Shown here piece after piece: positions 33,772 through 41,602 of a DNA stretch of 64,000 nucleotides. Made by a program: the position numbers and the translations under genes. The stretch lies in assembly GCF_000955975.1 (NCBI RefSeq), contig NZ_JYJF01000012.1, positions 26,256-90,255 on the forward strand, written 5' to 3'. Source of the stretch: Saccharothrix sp. ST-888. Lineage in GTDB: Bacteria; Actinomycetota; Actinomycetes; Streptomycetales; Streptomycetaceae. Numbering within the stretch: position 1 is the stretch's first letter; the number at the start of each line of letters is the position of its first letter. Below the pieces are notes generated by a model. It saw nothing but the letters and a program-made list of their open reading frames with translations. It was not told the origin of the DNA and made no database searches.

Positions 33772-34929
33772 CTACCCGAGGGAGTCCCGGTAGAGGCTCC
33801 TGGCGAGGTCGGTGTCGACGGCCGGGTGCGGGTCGTTGTCGAGGTTCCCGCTGATGCCCGCCACGAAGGTGTCGATGTCCCGGCCGGTGAAGCCCCGGTC
33901 GGCGAGGGTGCCGCCGAGGCCGCCCGTCTCGATGACCGCTTGGACGGCCTGTCCGGCGTCCCGGTGGCCGAGCGCGTCGGCGACCGCGTCGAACGCGTCC
34001 TGGGCGTGGGGGTAGGCGCTGCGCAGCCAGGCGGGGTACAGCAGGGCCAGGCCCTGGCCGTGGGAGACCTCGATCCGCGGCACCGCGCCCATGGCCTGCT
34101 GGAGGCGGTGGGGCAGGCAGGTGCTGACCGTTGCCACGTTGACCCCGCCGAGCAGGGCCGCCAGGGCCATGTCCTCGCGTACCTGCGGATCGGCCGTCCC
34201 GCTCGCGACACGCGGGAAGCTGTCCCGGATCAGGGTGAGGGCGCGGCGGGAGTACGCCCGGCTCTGCTCGGTCGCGCGGACTGCGACGGCTCCCTCGACG
34301 GCGTGCGCCAGGGCGTCGAACCCGCTCTCCACCGCGAGCGCGGTCGGCAGCGGCTCGGTGAGGTCGGGATCGACGACGGCGATCCGGGGTGCCACGTCGT
34401 CGCCGCGGATCCCGGACTTGAAGTTGCGGACCACGTCGGTGACGATCGCCCCCTTGGTGACCTCGGAACCGCTGCCCGCGGTCGTCGGCACGGCGACGAT
34501 CGGCAGGGCGGCGTCGGAGGCCGGCAGCGTCAGCCCGATCAGGTCGCGCACGGTGTCGGCGCCGGCGGTCACCGCGACGGCCTTCGCCGCGTCGATGGCG
34601 CTGCCGCCGCCCAGGCCGACCACCAGGTCGCAGGAGTTCGACCGGGCCAGCGCCACCGCCTCGTCGATCTCGTCGGACCGGGGGTTGGCGCTGGCCCGGT
34701 CGAAGACCGTGACCGCGACGCCCGCCGCCGTCAGCGCGGCCACCGCCCGGTCGAGGTAGCCGTGGCGCCGCATCGCGGAGCGTCCGCAGACCAGCAGGGC
34801 GTGCCCGCCCAGCGGCGCGGCCAGGCTGCCGAGCCGGTCGAGGGTGCCTCGGCCGAAGACCACCCGGGTGGCGACCGGGAGGTCGAGGTCGGTGCCGACG
34901 TCCGGTCCTGTGGTCGGGTCAGAGGTCAT
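33772..34929 (-). CDS. Iron-containing alcohol dehydrogenase, last gene of phosphonate operon
   Basis: 385 residues from the ATG (GAGGAG upstream), overlapping the PGK-like gene. Group III (iron) dehydrogenase features: GGGSAIDAAKAVA for nucleotide, PTTAGSGSEVTKGA, and four metal ligands in GFDALAHAVEG (Asp and His), CLPHRLQQAMG (His) and VSHGQGLA (His). Related enzymes reduce phosphonoacetaldehyde to hydroxyethylphosphonate in other phosphonate pathways. Here the operon logic suggests reduction of 2-hydroxy-3-oxopropylphosphonate to 2,3-dihydroxypropylphosphonate (inference). Confidence 0.9.
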   Translation of the reverse strand: MTSDPTTGPDVGTDLDLPVATRVVFGRGTLDRLGSLAAPLGGHALLVCGRSAMRRHGYLDRAVAALTAAGVAVTVFDRASANPRSDEIDEAVALARSNSCDLVVGLGGGSAIDAAKAVAVTAGADTVRDLIGLTLPASDAALPIVAVPTTAGSGSEVTKGAIVTDVVRNFKSGIRGDDVAPRIAVVDPDLTEPLPTALAVESGFDALAHAVEGAVAVRATEQSRAYSRRALTLIRDSFPRVASGTADPQVREDMALAALLGGVNVATVSTCLPHRLQQAMGAVPRIEVSHGQGLALLYPAWLRSAYPHAQDAFDAVADALGHRDAGQAVQAVIETGGLGGTLADRGFTGRDIDTFVAGISGNLDNDPHPAVDTDLARSLYRDSLG

Positions 34930-36100
34930 GGTGTCCGGCTCCTCGCCGCTCGTTGTCCTTCAGGGCCTCGAACACCGCGCAGGTGCCCTCGGCCAGGTAC
35001 TGGAGTGCCGAACCGCCGCCGGTGGACCTCGGCCCGTCCCAGGGCAGTTCGGCCACGGTGTCCCCGCCCAGCAGGAGGGTGCCCGCCTCGCGGCCCGAGC
35101 GGGCCCGCAGGATGGCTGCGGCGGCGTGGCGGTTGCCCTCCGTGTAGCGTCCCGGGGTGCCCGCGACCACCGCGCGGTCGGCGCGGCGGAGCAGGTCGAG
35201 CGCCCAGGACTCGACCTCGAAGTCGACCACCGCGCAGTCGTCGGGGACACCCTGCTCGACCGTCACCCGCCGCAGGGTGCCGTCCGGTCCTGCCACCACG
35301 AGGGTGCTCGGGAGGTGGATCCTGGCGCCGCCGTCCTGCGCCAGTACGGCGCGGGCGACCTCGGCGCACCGCTCGGGTGCGCTGCCCAGCTCGGACCGGC
35401 CGATCCGGTGGCCGGCCGCCGCGAGCAGGGTGTTGAGCACCACCCCGCCCGGGACCACCAGGTCGTAGCTGCGGCTGAGACTGGCGAGACCGATGAGGGT
35501 CTTCTCCGGTTTCACCCCGCCGAGCACCGCCGCCGAATATCCGCCGGCCCCGCCCGCCCCGGCCGCCCAGGGGTCGAGCGCAGCAGCCTCCTCGACCAGG
35601 CTGTCGGTCGCGTAGCCGGGCAGGTGGTTGAGCAGGCCGGTGTTGGACGCGTGCCGCCGGTGCGCCTTGGAGAAGCCGCCGACGGCCACCCGGTCGCCCA
35701 ACCCGGCGAGCGCACAGGACAGTTCGCCGTCCTCGCGCTCCTCGCCCGGGTTCAGCCGGGTGTTCCCGAACAGGGCGATCTCGCCGTCCTGGAGGCCCTC
35801 GGACCGGGCCCGCGCCCAGGCCGAGGCGTTCTCCGGCAGGTAGCGGACCCGCTGCCCGAGCCGACGGCCGAGGTACTCGGCGATGTACTCGAGGTGGCGG
35901 GCGGTGCCGTCCTTGGCGCTGCCCTGGTGGCTGAGCAGCGCGACCCGGGCCCCGGCGGCGGACAGCCGCCGCAGGTCGGCCAGTTCGGTGTCGATCCGGC
36001 CGGTGTCGGCCAGCGCCGGACCGACGTTGAACCCGGCCGAGTAGATCCAGCGCTCGCCGGGCGCGGGCCGGTGCTCGGAGAGCAGCCGCATCGCTCTCAC
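34919..36100 (-). CDS. Phosphoglycerate-kinase-like protein, proposed phosphonolactate kinase
   Basis: 393 residues from a GTG in a GTGA overlap with the ArgC-like gene; ATG at 36091 is an alternative. PGK landmarks run the full length: FNVGPALADTGRI (substrate arginine kept), FGNTRLNPGEE, FSKAHRRHASNTG, LGGVKPEKTLIGL (ATP lysine), LLGGDTVAELP and STGGGSALQYLAEGT. The usual SHLGRP is SHQGSAKDG, so one arginine that contacts the 3-phosphate in true PGK is missing, and the WNGPMG loop is replaced. That suits a substrate slightly different from 3-phosphoglycerate. Phosphonolactate is its phosphonate analogue one atom shorter; ATP-dependent activation of its carboxylate is the proposed reaction. 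Confidence 0.87.
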   Translation of the reverse strand: MRAMRLLSEHRPAPGERWIYSAGFNVGPALADTGRIDTELADLRRLSAAGARVALLSHQGSAKDGTARHLEYIAEYLGRRLGQRVRYLPENASAWARARSEGLQDGEIALFGNTRLNPGEEREDGELSCALAGLGDRVAVGGFSKAHRRHASNTGLLNHLPGYATDSLVEEAAALDPWAAGAGGAGGYSAAVLGGVKPEKTLIGLASLSRSYDLVVPGGVVLNTLLAAAGHRIGRSELGSAPERCAEVARAVLAQDGGARIHLPSTLVVAGPDGTLRRVTVEQGVPDDCAVVDFEVESWALDLLRRADRAVVAGTPGRYTEGNRHAAAAILRARSGREAGTLLLGGDTVAELPWDGPRSTGGGSALQYLAEGTCAVFEALKDNERRGAGHHDL

Positions 36101-37176
36101 AGCCCGTAGTGGCCCAGGCCGGCCCGCTCGTCCAGCCCGAACATCACGTTCATGTTCTGGATCGCCGAACCGGCCGCCCCCTTCACCAGGTTGTCGCTCA
36201 CCGCCACCACCTTGACGAAGCCCCGGACCGGGTCGTAGTCCACCCCGAGGTGGCAGAAGTTGGAACCGACCACCGCGTTCAGGCTCGGATAGACGCCGTA
36301 CTCCTTGGAGTTGAGCTTGCCCTTCTTGGCGAAGGAGTTGACCCGGACGAAGTGCTCACCGGCGTAGTGGCGTTCGTAGAGGTCCAGCAGTCGCGACCGG
36401 TCGACCTCGGCCCGGGCCTCGGCCCGCACCGCCACGCTGGCCTGGACGTAGATGCCGCGGACGAAGTTGCCGTGGGCGGTGGTCATGTCGACGCACAGCT
36501 CGCGCCCGGCCAGCGGCGCCAGGTGGGTCTCCAGCTCAGGGCCGTGCCGGTGCCCCTCCAGGCTGTACGGCAGCATGGAGCCGAACGCCTCCGCGTGCAT
36601 CACCTCGGTGACCGGCTTGCTGCCCGCGCCGGAGGTGCCGTTGACCGCCGCGAGGTGGATCGCGGTGTCCAGGTCCGCCAGCCCGGAGGCCAGCAGGGGC
36701 GCGAGTCCGAGCACCGCGGTGATCGCGTAGCAGCCCGGGTTGGCCACCAGCCGTGCGGTGGCGACCTGTTCGCGGTGCAGCTCGGTGATCCCGTACACTG
36801 CCTCGGGCAGCAGCTGCGGGCTGGCGTGCGGCTCGCCGTACACCGCCGCGTACCGCTCGGGGTCGCCGAACCGGAAGTCGGCGCTGACGTCGACCACCTT
36901 CACGCCGCGCTCCAGGAAGAACGGCGCCGACCGCATCGCCTCACCGGACGGGGTGCAGAAGAACACCACGTCGAGCTCGTCGGCGCGCTCCTGGAGCTGC
37001 TCCACCGTCACGAACCGCAGCCCGCTGCCGAGCAGGTTCGGGTGGACCCGTTCGAGCTCCTCGCCGTTGCGGGCGGTCGGGACGATGGTGTCGACGGCGG
37101 GGTGGTTCAGCAGGAGCCGGCACAGCTCGCCCCCTGCGTGGCCGGTGCCCCCGACGATTCCGATGTGGAGAGTCAT
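36097..37176 (-). CDS. ArgC-like acyl-phosphate reductase of the phosphonate operon
   Basis: 359 residues; the ATG overlaps the upstream stop (ATGA). It is a full-length N-acetyl-gamma-glutamyl-phosphate reductase homologue: IGIVGGTGHAGGELCRLL for NADP, the catalytic cysteine in ANPGCYAITA (~150), the catalytic histidine in EGHRHGPELE, and the ending NMNVMFGLDERAGL. ArgC reduces an acyl phosphate to an aldehyde. Coupled to a carboxylate kinase (PGK-like) it would reduce phosphonolactoyl phosphate to the aldehyde. A role in arginine synthesis is unlikely, because no other arg gene is present and it sits mid-operon. Confidence 0.9.
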   Translation of the reverse strand: MTLHIGIVGGTGHAGGELCRLLLNHPAVDTIVPTARNGEELERVHPNLLGSGLRFVTVEQLQERADELDVVFFCTPSGEAMRSAPFFLERGVKVVDVSADFRFGDPERYAAVYGEPHASPQLLPEAVYGITELHREQVATARLVANPGCYAITAVLGLAPLLASGLADLDTAIHLAAVNGTSGAGSKPVTEVMHAEAFGSMLPYSLEGHRHGPELETHLAPLAGRELCVDMTTAHGNFVRGIYVQASVAVRAEARAEVDRSRLLDLYERHYAGEHFVRVNSFAKKGKLNSKEYGVYPSLNAVVGSNFCHLGVDYDPVRGFVKVVAVSDNLVKGAAGSAIQNMNVMFGLDERAGLGHYGL

Positions 37177-38192
37177 GCGTCACCTCGCGGAGTAATGATG
37201 ATCTTGCCGGTGGCCGGTTCGCCCGCGGCCATCAGGCGCATGGCGGCGTCGGCGTCGGACAGTTCGAAACGGTGGGTGACCATGGGCATCGGGTCGATCG
37301 TGCCCTCGGCCAGCCAGGAGATCACGGTGCGGAAGTCCTCGGCGGTGGACAGCGAGGAGCCGACCACCTGAACCTCCTTGCCCACCAGGGCGTTGACCGC
37401 CACCGCGGGCGGACGGTCGAAGAAGCTCACCACCACCACGGTGCCGCCGGGCCGGACCGCCTGCACCGCCTCGTCGACCGCGCCCGGATGGCTCGAGGCG
37501 ACCATCACCACGTCGGCCTCGGGCGCCGTGGCGGCCGCCCCGCCGCCGTCGGCCAGCACGTCCAGGTAGCCGTCCGCACCCAGCGCGGCGGCCCGGCGGC
37601 CCTTCTCCGGTCCGAGGTCGGAGCAGACCACCCGGCCGTACCCGAGCCGGCGGGCCGCGATCAGGCAGCCGAGACCGATGTTCCCCGCGCCGATGACGCG
37701 CAGCGTCCGGCCCTGCGCGGGGCCGGCCAGGTTGACCGCGTGGACGGCGATCGACAGCGGCTCCACCAGCGCCCCGAGCACCGGATCGGTGCCCGCGGGC
37801 AGCCGGAAGGCCATGTTCGGCCGGAGCGTCACGTACTCCGCGAAGGAGCCGTCCCACCCGAGGTGGCACAGGTTGCGCTTGGCACCGCAGAGGTTGGTGC
37901 GCCCCTGGCGGCACATCGCGCAGCTCCCGCAGTGCGAGTAGGCCGCGGCGCACACCAAGTCCCCGGCCGCGAACCCGCCGGCCGCCCGTTCGACCGTCCC
38001 GCACAGCTCGTGGCCGAGCACGGTCGGCGCGGTCTTGTACGGGTGGGCGCCGCGGAAGGTCGCCAGGTCCGAGCCGCAGATCCCGGTGGCCAGCACCCGG
38101 ACCAGGAGCTCGCCCTCGGCGACCGCCGGAAGGGGGGTGCGCCGGGGCTCGATGCGGCCGTAGTCGGCCAGCACCGCGCTGTTCATCAGCAT
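37173..38192 (-). CDS. Zinc-dependent medium-chain dehydrogenase of the phosphonate operon
   Basis: 339 residues from ATG 38192 (GGAGG ten bases upstream); an ATG at 38186 is possible. It overlaps the upstream gene by seven bases. Catalytic zinc ligands occur in TGICGSDLATF and GHELCG; the structural zinc site is CGSCAMCRQGRTNLC; the NAD site is VIGAGNIGLG. Closest in style to threonine/sorbitol dehydrogenases that oxidise a secondary alcohol next to a hydroxymethyl group. The proposed reaction is oxidation of 2,3-dihydroxypropylphosphonate to 3-hydroxy-2-oxopropylphosphonate. It could alternatively reduce the aldehyde, exchanging roles with the iron enzyme. Confidence 0.9.
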   Translation of the reverse strand: MLMNSAVLADYGRIEPRRTPLPAVAEGELLVRVLATGICGSDLATFRGAHPYKTAPTVLGHELCGTVERAAGGFAAGDLVCAAAYSHCGSCAMCRQGRTNLCGAKRNLCHLGWDGSFAEYVTLRPNMAFRLPAGTDPVLGALVEPLSIAVHAVNLAGPAQGRTLRVIGAGNIGLGCLIAARRLGYGRVVCSDLGPEKGRRAAALGADGYLDVLADGGGAAATAPEADVVMVASSHPGAVDEAVQAVRPGGTVVVVSFFDRPPAVAVNALVGKEVQVVGSSLSTAEDFRTVISWLAEGTIDPMPMVTHRFELSDADAAMRLMAAGEPATGKIIITPRGDA

Positions 38193-40660
38193 GTGTTCGC
38201 GACCTCCCGGCCGGCCAGGGCGGCGTTCACCGAGTCGACCAGGATCCGTCCGATCCGGGCCTGTGAGTCCGCCGACATCGCCCCGATGTGCGGGGTGATC
38301 ACTACGTTGTCCAGCTCGCTCAGCCGGTTCGGCTGCCCCTCGCGGGCGACCACGTCCAGGCCCGCGCCGGCGATTCCGCCGCCCGCGAGCGCCTCGTAGA
38401 GCGCGTCCTCGTCGACCACCAGACCCCGGGAGACGTTGACCAGGAGGCTGGTCGGCTTCATCACGGCCAGGGCGGCGGCGTCGATCAGGTGGTGCGTCTG
38501 CTCGGTCAGCGGCACCGCCAGGCACACCACGTCGGCGGCCGGCAGCAGCTGGTCCAGGGCGACCAGCTCGTAGCCGTGCAGTTCCAGCTCCCGCCGCCGC
38601 TCCTCGGTGGCCCGGTCGACGTCGACCAGGACCCGCATGCCCAGAGCCCGGCCCAGCGCCGCGATCCGCGAGCCGATCCGGCCGAGACCGACCAGGCCGA
38701 GGGTCTTGCCGGCCAGCTCCGCGCCGGACAGCGCGGACTTGTTCCAGATGCCCTGCCGGACCTGGCGGTCGGCCAGCGCGATGTGCCGCCCGACCGTGAG
38801 CATCAGCCCGAGCGCCAGCTCCGCGACCGCCGGGGCGGACACCGCGGGGATGTTGAAGGTGGTCACGCCGGCCGCCCTGGCCGCCGCCAGGTCGATGTTG
38901 TCGACACCGGAGCCGGCCCGGGCGATCACCTTGAGCCGGTTCGCCGCGGCGATCACCCCGGCGTCCAGCCGCACCCCGCTGCGCAGCACGACCACCTCCT
39001 TGTCGCGCACCAGCCGGAGAAGCTCCTCGGCGGGCGGGCGCAGCGCGACGGTCACGTCGTGCCGGCGCTGGAGCTCCTCCAGCGCCCCCTGGTGGATCGG
39101 GTCGACCACCAGGATCCGGGGGCGCGGAGCGGCGGCCTCGGCGGCGAGCTCGGCCAGCGCGCGCCGGTCCAGCTTCCCGGAGGAGGTCAGCGGGAGCGCG
39201 TCCACCCGGTGGAACCGGTTGGGCACCAGCTGTCCCGGCATGGTCGTGCGGGCGTGCCGCCGCAGCGCGGCGACATCGAGGGTGCCGGGAACGGCCGGTA
39301 CCACCAGAGCGGTCAGCAGGTCGTTGCCGGCGCTGTCCCGGGTGACCAGTGCGGCCGCGTCCGAGACCTGCTCGGCGGTCCGCAGGCCGGCCTCCACCTC
39401 GCCGAGCTCGACCCGGTGGCCGCGCAGCTTGACCTGCTGGTCGTTGCGGCCGAGGTAGGCGAGCTGCCCGTCGGGCAGCCGGCGGGCCAGGTCGCCGGTG
39501 CGGTACAGCCGGCGGCCGTCGAGCGTGCGGAACCGGTCGGCGCTGAGCTCGGGCCGGTTCAGATAGCCGGTGGCGACCCCCGCGCCCGCCACCCACATCT
39601 CGCCGACCGCACCGTCCTCGACCGGCCGCAGCTCCTCGTCGCGCAGTTCGACGGACAGGTGCGGCAGCGGGCGGCCGATCGGCGACCGGACCTCCCCGGC
39701 CAGATCCTCGGGCGTGAGCCGCAGGTACGTGGCGTGCACGGTGATCTCGGTGATGCCGTACATGTTGACCATCTCGGGCGCGGACTCGGGTACGGCGGCG
39801 AGGAACGCCCGCACCACGTCGAGGTCGACGCTCTCGCCGCCGAAGACCACGTACCGCAGCGGCAGCGCCGGGGCGCCGGAGTCGGCGTACTCCCGGGCCA
39901 GGTAGCGGAACGCGGAGGGCACCTGGTTGAGCACCGTGACGCGCTCGTCGCGCAGCAGCCGCAGGAACTCCTCGGGCGCCTGGGCGGTTTCGGCGGGGAC
40001 CACGACCGCGGTCCCGCCGCACGCCCAGGCACCCCAGAGCTCCCAGACCGAGAAGTCGAACGCGGCCGAGTGGAACAAGGTCCAGCGGTCGTCCGCGTCG
40101 ACGTCGAACAGCGGCAGGGTGGCCCGCAGCAGCGCGAGCACGTTGCCGTGGGTGACCACGCAGCCCTTGGGCAGGCCGGTGGAGCCGGAGGTGTAGATCA
40201 CGTAGGCCGGGTCGTCCGGTCCAGGCGGTGCCGCCGCCGCGGCCGGGGCGGGCGGCGTGGCGGCCGGGTCGATCACCGGGAGCGAGTCCAGCCCGCAGGC
40301 CGCCGCCCGCTCGGGGGCGGCGACCAGGGCCGCGAGGCCGGCGTCCTCGGCCAGGTAGGCGAGCCGCTCCGGCGGGTAGGAGGGGTCGAGCGGTACGTAG
40401 GCCGCCCCGGCCTTCAGCACCCCGAGGATCCAGGCCGGCGCCTGGTGGGAGCGCTCCAGCAGCACCCCCACCAGGTCGCCGCGGCCGATGCCGGCCGCGC
40501 CGAGCAGCGCGGCGACGGCCTCGGCCGAGCGGTCGAGCTCGGCGTAGCCGACCTCGTGGCCGCCGCCGGCGACCGCGGGCGCGTCCCCGCGGTCACCGGC
40601 CACCCGGGCGAACAGCTCGGGCAGCGAGCCGACGTCCGCCGGCAGTTCACTCCCCGCCAT
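38186..40660 (-). CDS. Fusion of threonine-type NRPS adenylation domain and 2-hydroxyacid dehydrogenase
   Basis: 824 residues from ATG 40660 (GTG 40669 is also possible), overlapping the oxygenase gene. Residues ~1-500 are a complete adenylation domain: YTSGSTGLPKGCVVTHGN (core A3, ~155-172), YRTGDLARRLPDG, and A10 SSGKLDRRAL (~494). Aligning with GrsA, the ten specificity residues read D-F-W-N-V-G-M-V-H-K, essentially the known threonine code. With no carrier domain between, residues ~510-824 form a phosphoglycerate-dehydrogenase-type domain: GLVGLGRIGSRIA (~657), catalytic Arg in NVSRGLVVD, Glu in VVAREGQP and His in TPHIGAMS. The second half is the proposed phosphonopyruvate reductase; the first should load Thr onto the free carrier protein at 49913. 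Confidence 0.92.
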   Translation of the reverse strand: MAGSELPADVGSLPELFARVAGDRGDAPAVAGGGHEVGYAELDRSAEAVAALLGAAGIGRGDLVGVLLERSHQAPAWILGVLKAGAAYVPLDPSYPPERLAYLAEDAGLAALVAAPERAAACGLDSLPVIDPAATPPAPAAAAAPPGPDDPAYVIYTSGSTGLPKGCVVTHGNVLALLRATLPLFDVDADDRWTLFHSAAFDFSVWELWGAWACGGTAVVVPAETAQAPEEFLRLLRDERVTVLNQVPSAFRYLAREYADSGAPALPLRYVVFGGESVDLDVVRAFLAAVPESAPEMVNMYGITEITVHATYLRLTPEDLAGEVRSPIGRPLPHLSVELRDEELRPVEDGAVGEMWVAGAGVATGYLNRPELSADRFRTLDGRRLYRTGDLARRLPDGQLAYLGRNDQQVKLRGHRVELGEVEAGLRTAEQVSDAAALVTRDSAGNDLLTALVVPAVPGTLDVAALRRHARTTMPGQLVPNRFHRVDALPLTSSGKLDRRALAELAAEAAAPRPRILVVDPIHQGALEELQRRHDVTVALRPPAEELLRLVRDKEVVVLRSGVRLDAGVIAAANRLKVIARAGSGVDNIDLAAARAAGVTTFNIPAVSAPAVAELALGLMLTVGRHIALADRQVRQGIWNKSALSGAELAGKTLGLVGLGRIGSRIAALGRALGMRVLVDVDRATEERRRELELHGYELVALDQLLPAADVVCLAVPLTEQTHHLIDAAALAVMKPTSLLVNVSRGLVVDEDALYEALAGGGIAGAGLDVVAREGQPNRLSELDNVVITPHIGAMSADSQARIGRILVDSVNAALAGREVANTC

Positions 40661-41555
40661 GGTTGCCACCGACCGCCATCACGTCGCCCTGGTCGACGGG
40701 CTTGTAGTAGTCCGTGGGGTGGACCTTGGGGCCGAAGTCGCCGAACATCCGCCGCAGGCGCGGCGACATCCGCTCCAGCACCTCGGCGGGCTGCTGGAGG
40801 TAGTCGTGCGGGCGGTGCCACAGGTGCCCGTAGCGCAGGATGAAGGTCTTGCGCTCCTGGGTCTTGTTGGGCGCCACGGCGTGCCACAGCGAGTACGGGA
40901 ACAGCAGCACGTCGCCGGGGGCCGCCTTGACCTCGACGGCCTCCCCGGGGAGCTCGCCGCGGCGCAGCGGCTCGTCCAGCTCCTCGATGTAGCAGAGCGC
41001 GGTCTGGTCGGTCGGCACCCGGCGGTGGCTGCCGGGAACGAGCAGGAAGTTGCCGCTGTCGGACCGGGTGACGTCGGTGAAGAAGATCTGCGCCTTGATC
41101 TGGAGGCTGGGGCTGCCGTGGGCGAGCCGGACCCGCTGGAGGTACTCGCCGCCGTCGGTGTGCCAGTACTCCAGCGCCTCGTCCTGGAGCGAGCGGACGA
41201 ATATCTCGGTGCCCAGGATCTGCACGCTGTTGGTCAGCAGGGTCATCAGCGGGCCGACCAGCTTGGGGTGGTCGAGGAAGTAGTCCATGCCGGCCGTGCG
41301 GGTCACCGCGTCGCGCACCCGGACGGTGTGGCTGCGGTCGGTGAAGCTGGCGTGGTTCTCGATGGTGGGCGCGCCCTGGCCGACCACCTCGTCGATGACG
41401 GCGAGGCCGCGCTGCACCTCCTCGGGGGTGAACAGGCCCTTGAGGTGCAGGTACCCGTTCTGCTCGTAGCTCTCGAACTGCTCGTCGGTGAGCGGGGACC
41501 AGTCCCGCTCCTGTTCGGTCTTCATGGTCGATTCGCGGATGGTCGCGATGTGCAT
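40647..41555 (-). CDS. PhyH-type non-heme iron/2-oxoglutarate oxygenase
   Basis: 302 residues from ATG 41555 (AAAGG seven bases upstream); ATG 41525 has no ribosome-binding site. A phytanoyl-CoA dioxygenase-family fold: GYLHLKGLFTPEEV at the start, iron ligands in EYWHTDGGEY (His-Thr-Asp) and LWHAVAPN (His), and the 2-oxoglutarate arginine in KTFILRYG. The Asp of HxD is intact, so it should hydroxylate rather than chlorinate, unlike SyrB2, the PhyH-family enzyme acting on carrier-bound Thr in syringomycin synthesis. The substrate could be Thr on the carrier protein or the phosphonate itself. Confidence 0.88.
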   Translation of the reverse strand: MHIATIRESTMKTEQERDWSPLTDEQFESYEQNGYLHLKGLFTPEEVQRGLAVIDEVVGQGAPTIENHASFTDRSHTVRVRDAVTRTAGMDYFLDHPKLVGPLMTLLTNSVQILGTEIFVRSLQDEALEYWHTDGGEYLQRVRLAHGSPSLQIKAQIFFTDVTRSDSGNFLLVPGSHRRVPTDQTALCYIEELDEPLRRGELPGEAVEVKAAPGDVLLFPYSLWHAVAPNKTQERKTFILRYGHLWHRPHDYLQQPAEVLERMSPRLRRMFGDFGPKVHPTDYYKPVDQGDVMAVGGNHGGE

Positions 41556-41602
41556 GCCAGTGCCTTTCGTCAGCGGTGGGCGGGCGGGGCCGGGGTCGTC
41601 GG

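Noticed and set aside
36097..37176. ArgC-like gene as part of arginine biosynthesis
   Set aside because: No argJ, argB or argD is nearby, and the gene overlaps phosphonate-operon genes on both sides.
40647..41555. PhyH enzyme as a halogenase
   Set aside because: Halogenases of this fold replace the aspartate of HxD by Ala or Gly; here the triplet is His-Thr-Asp, so hydroxylation is favoured.
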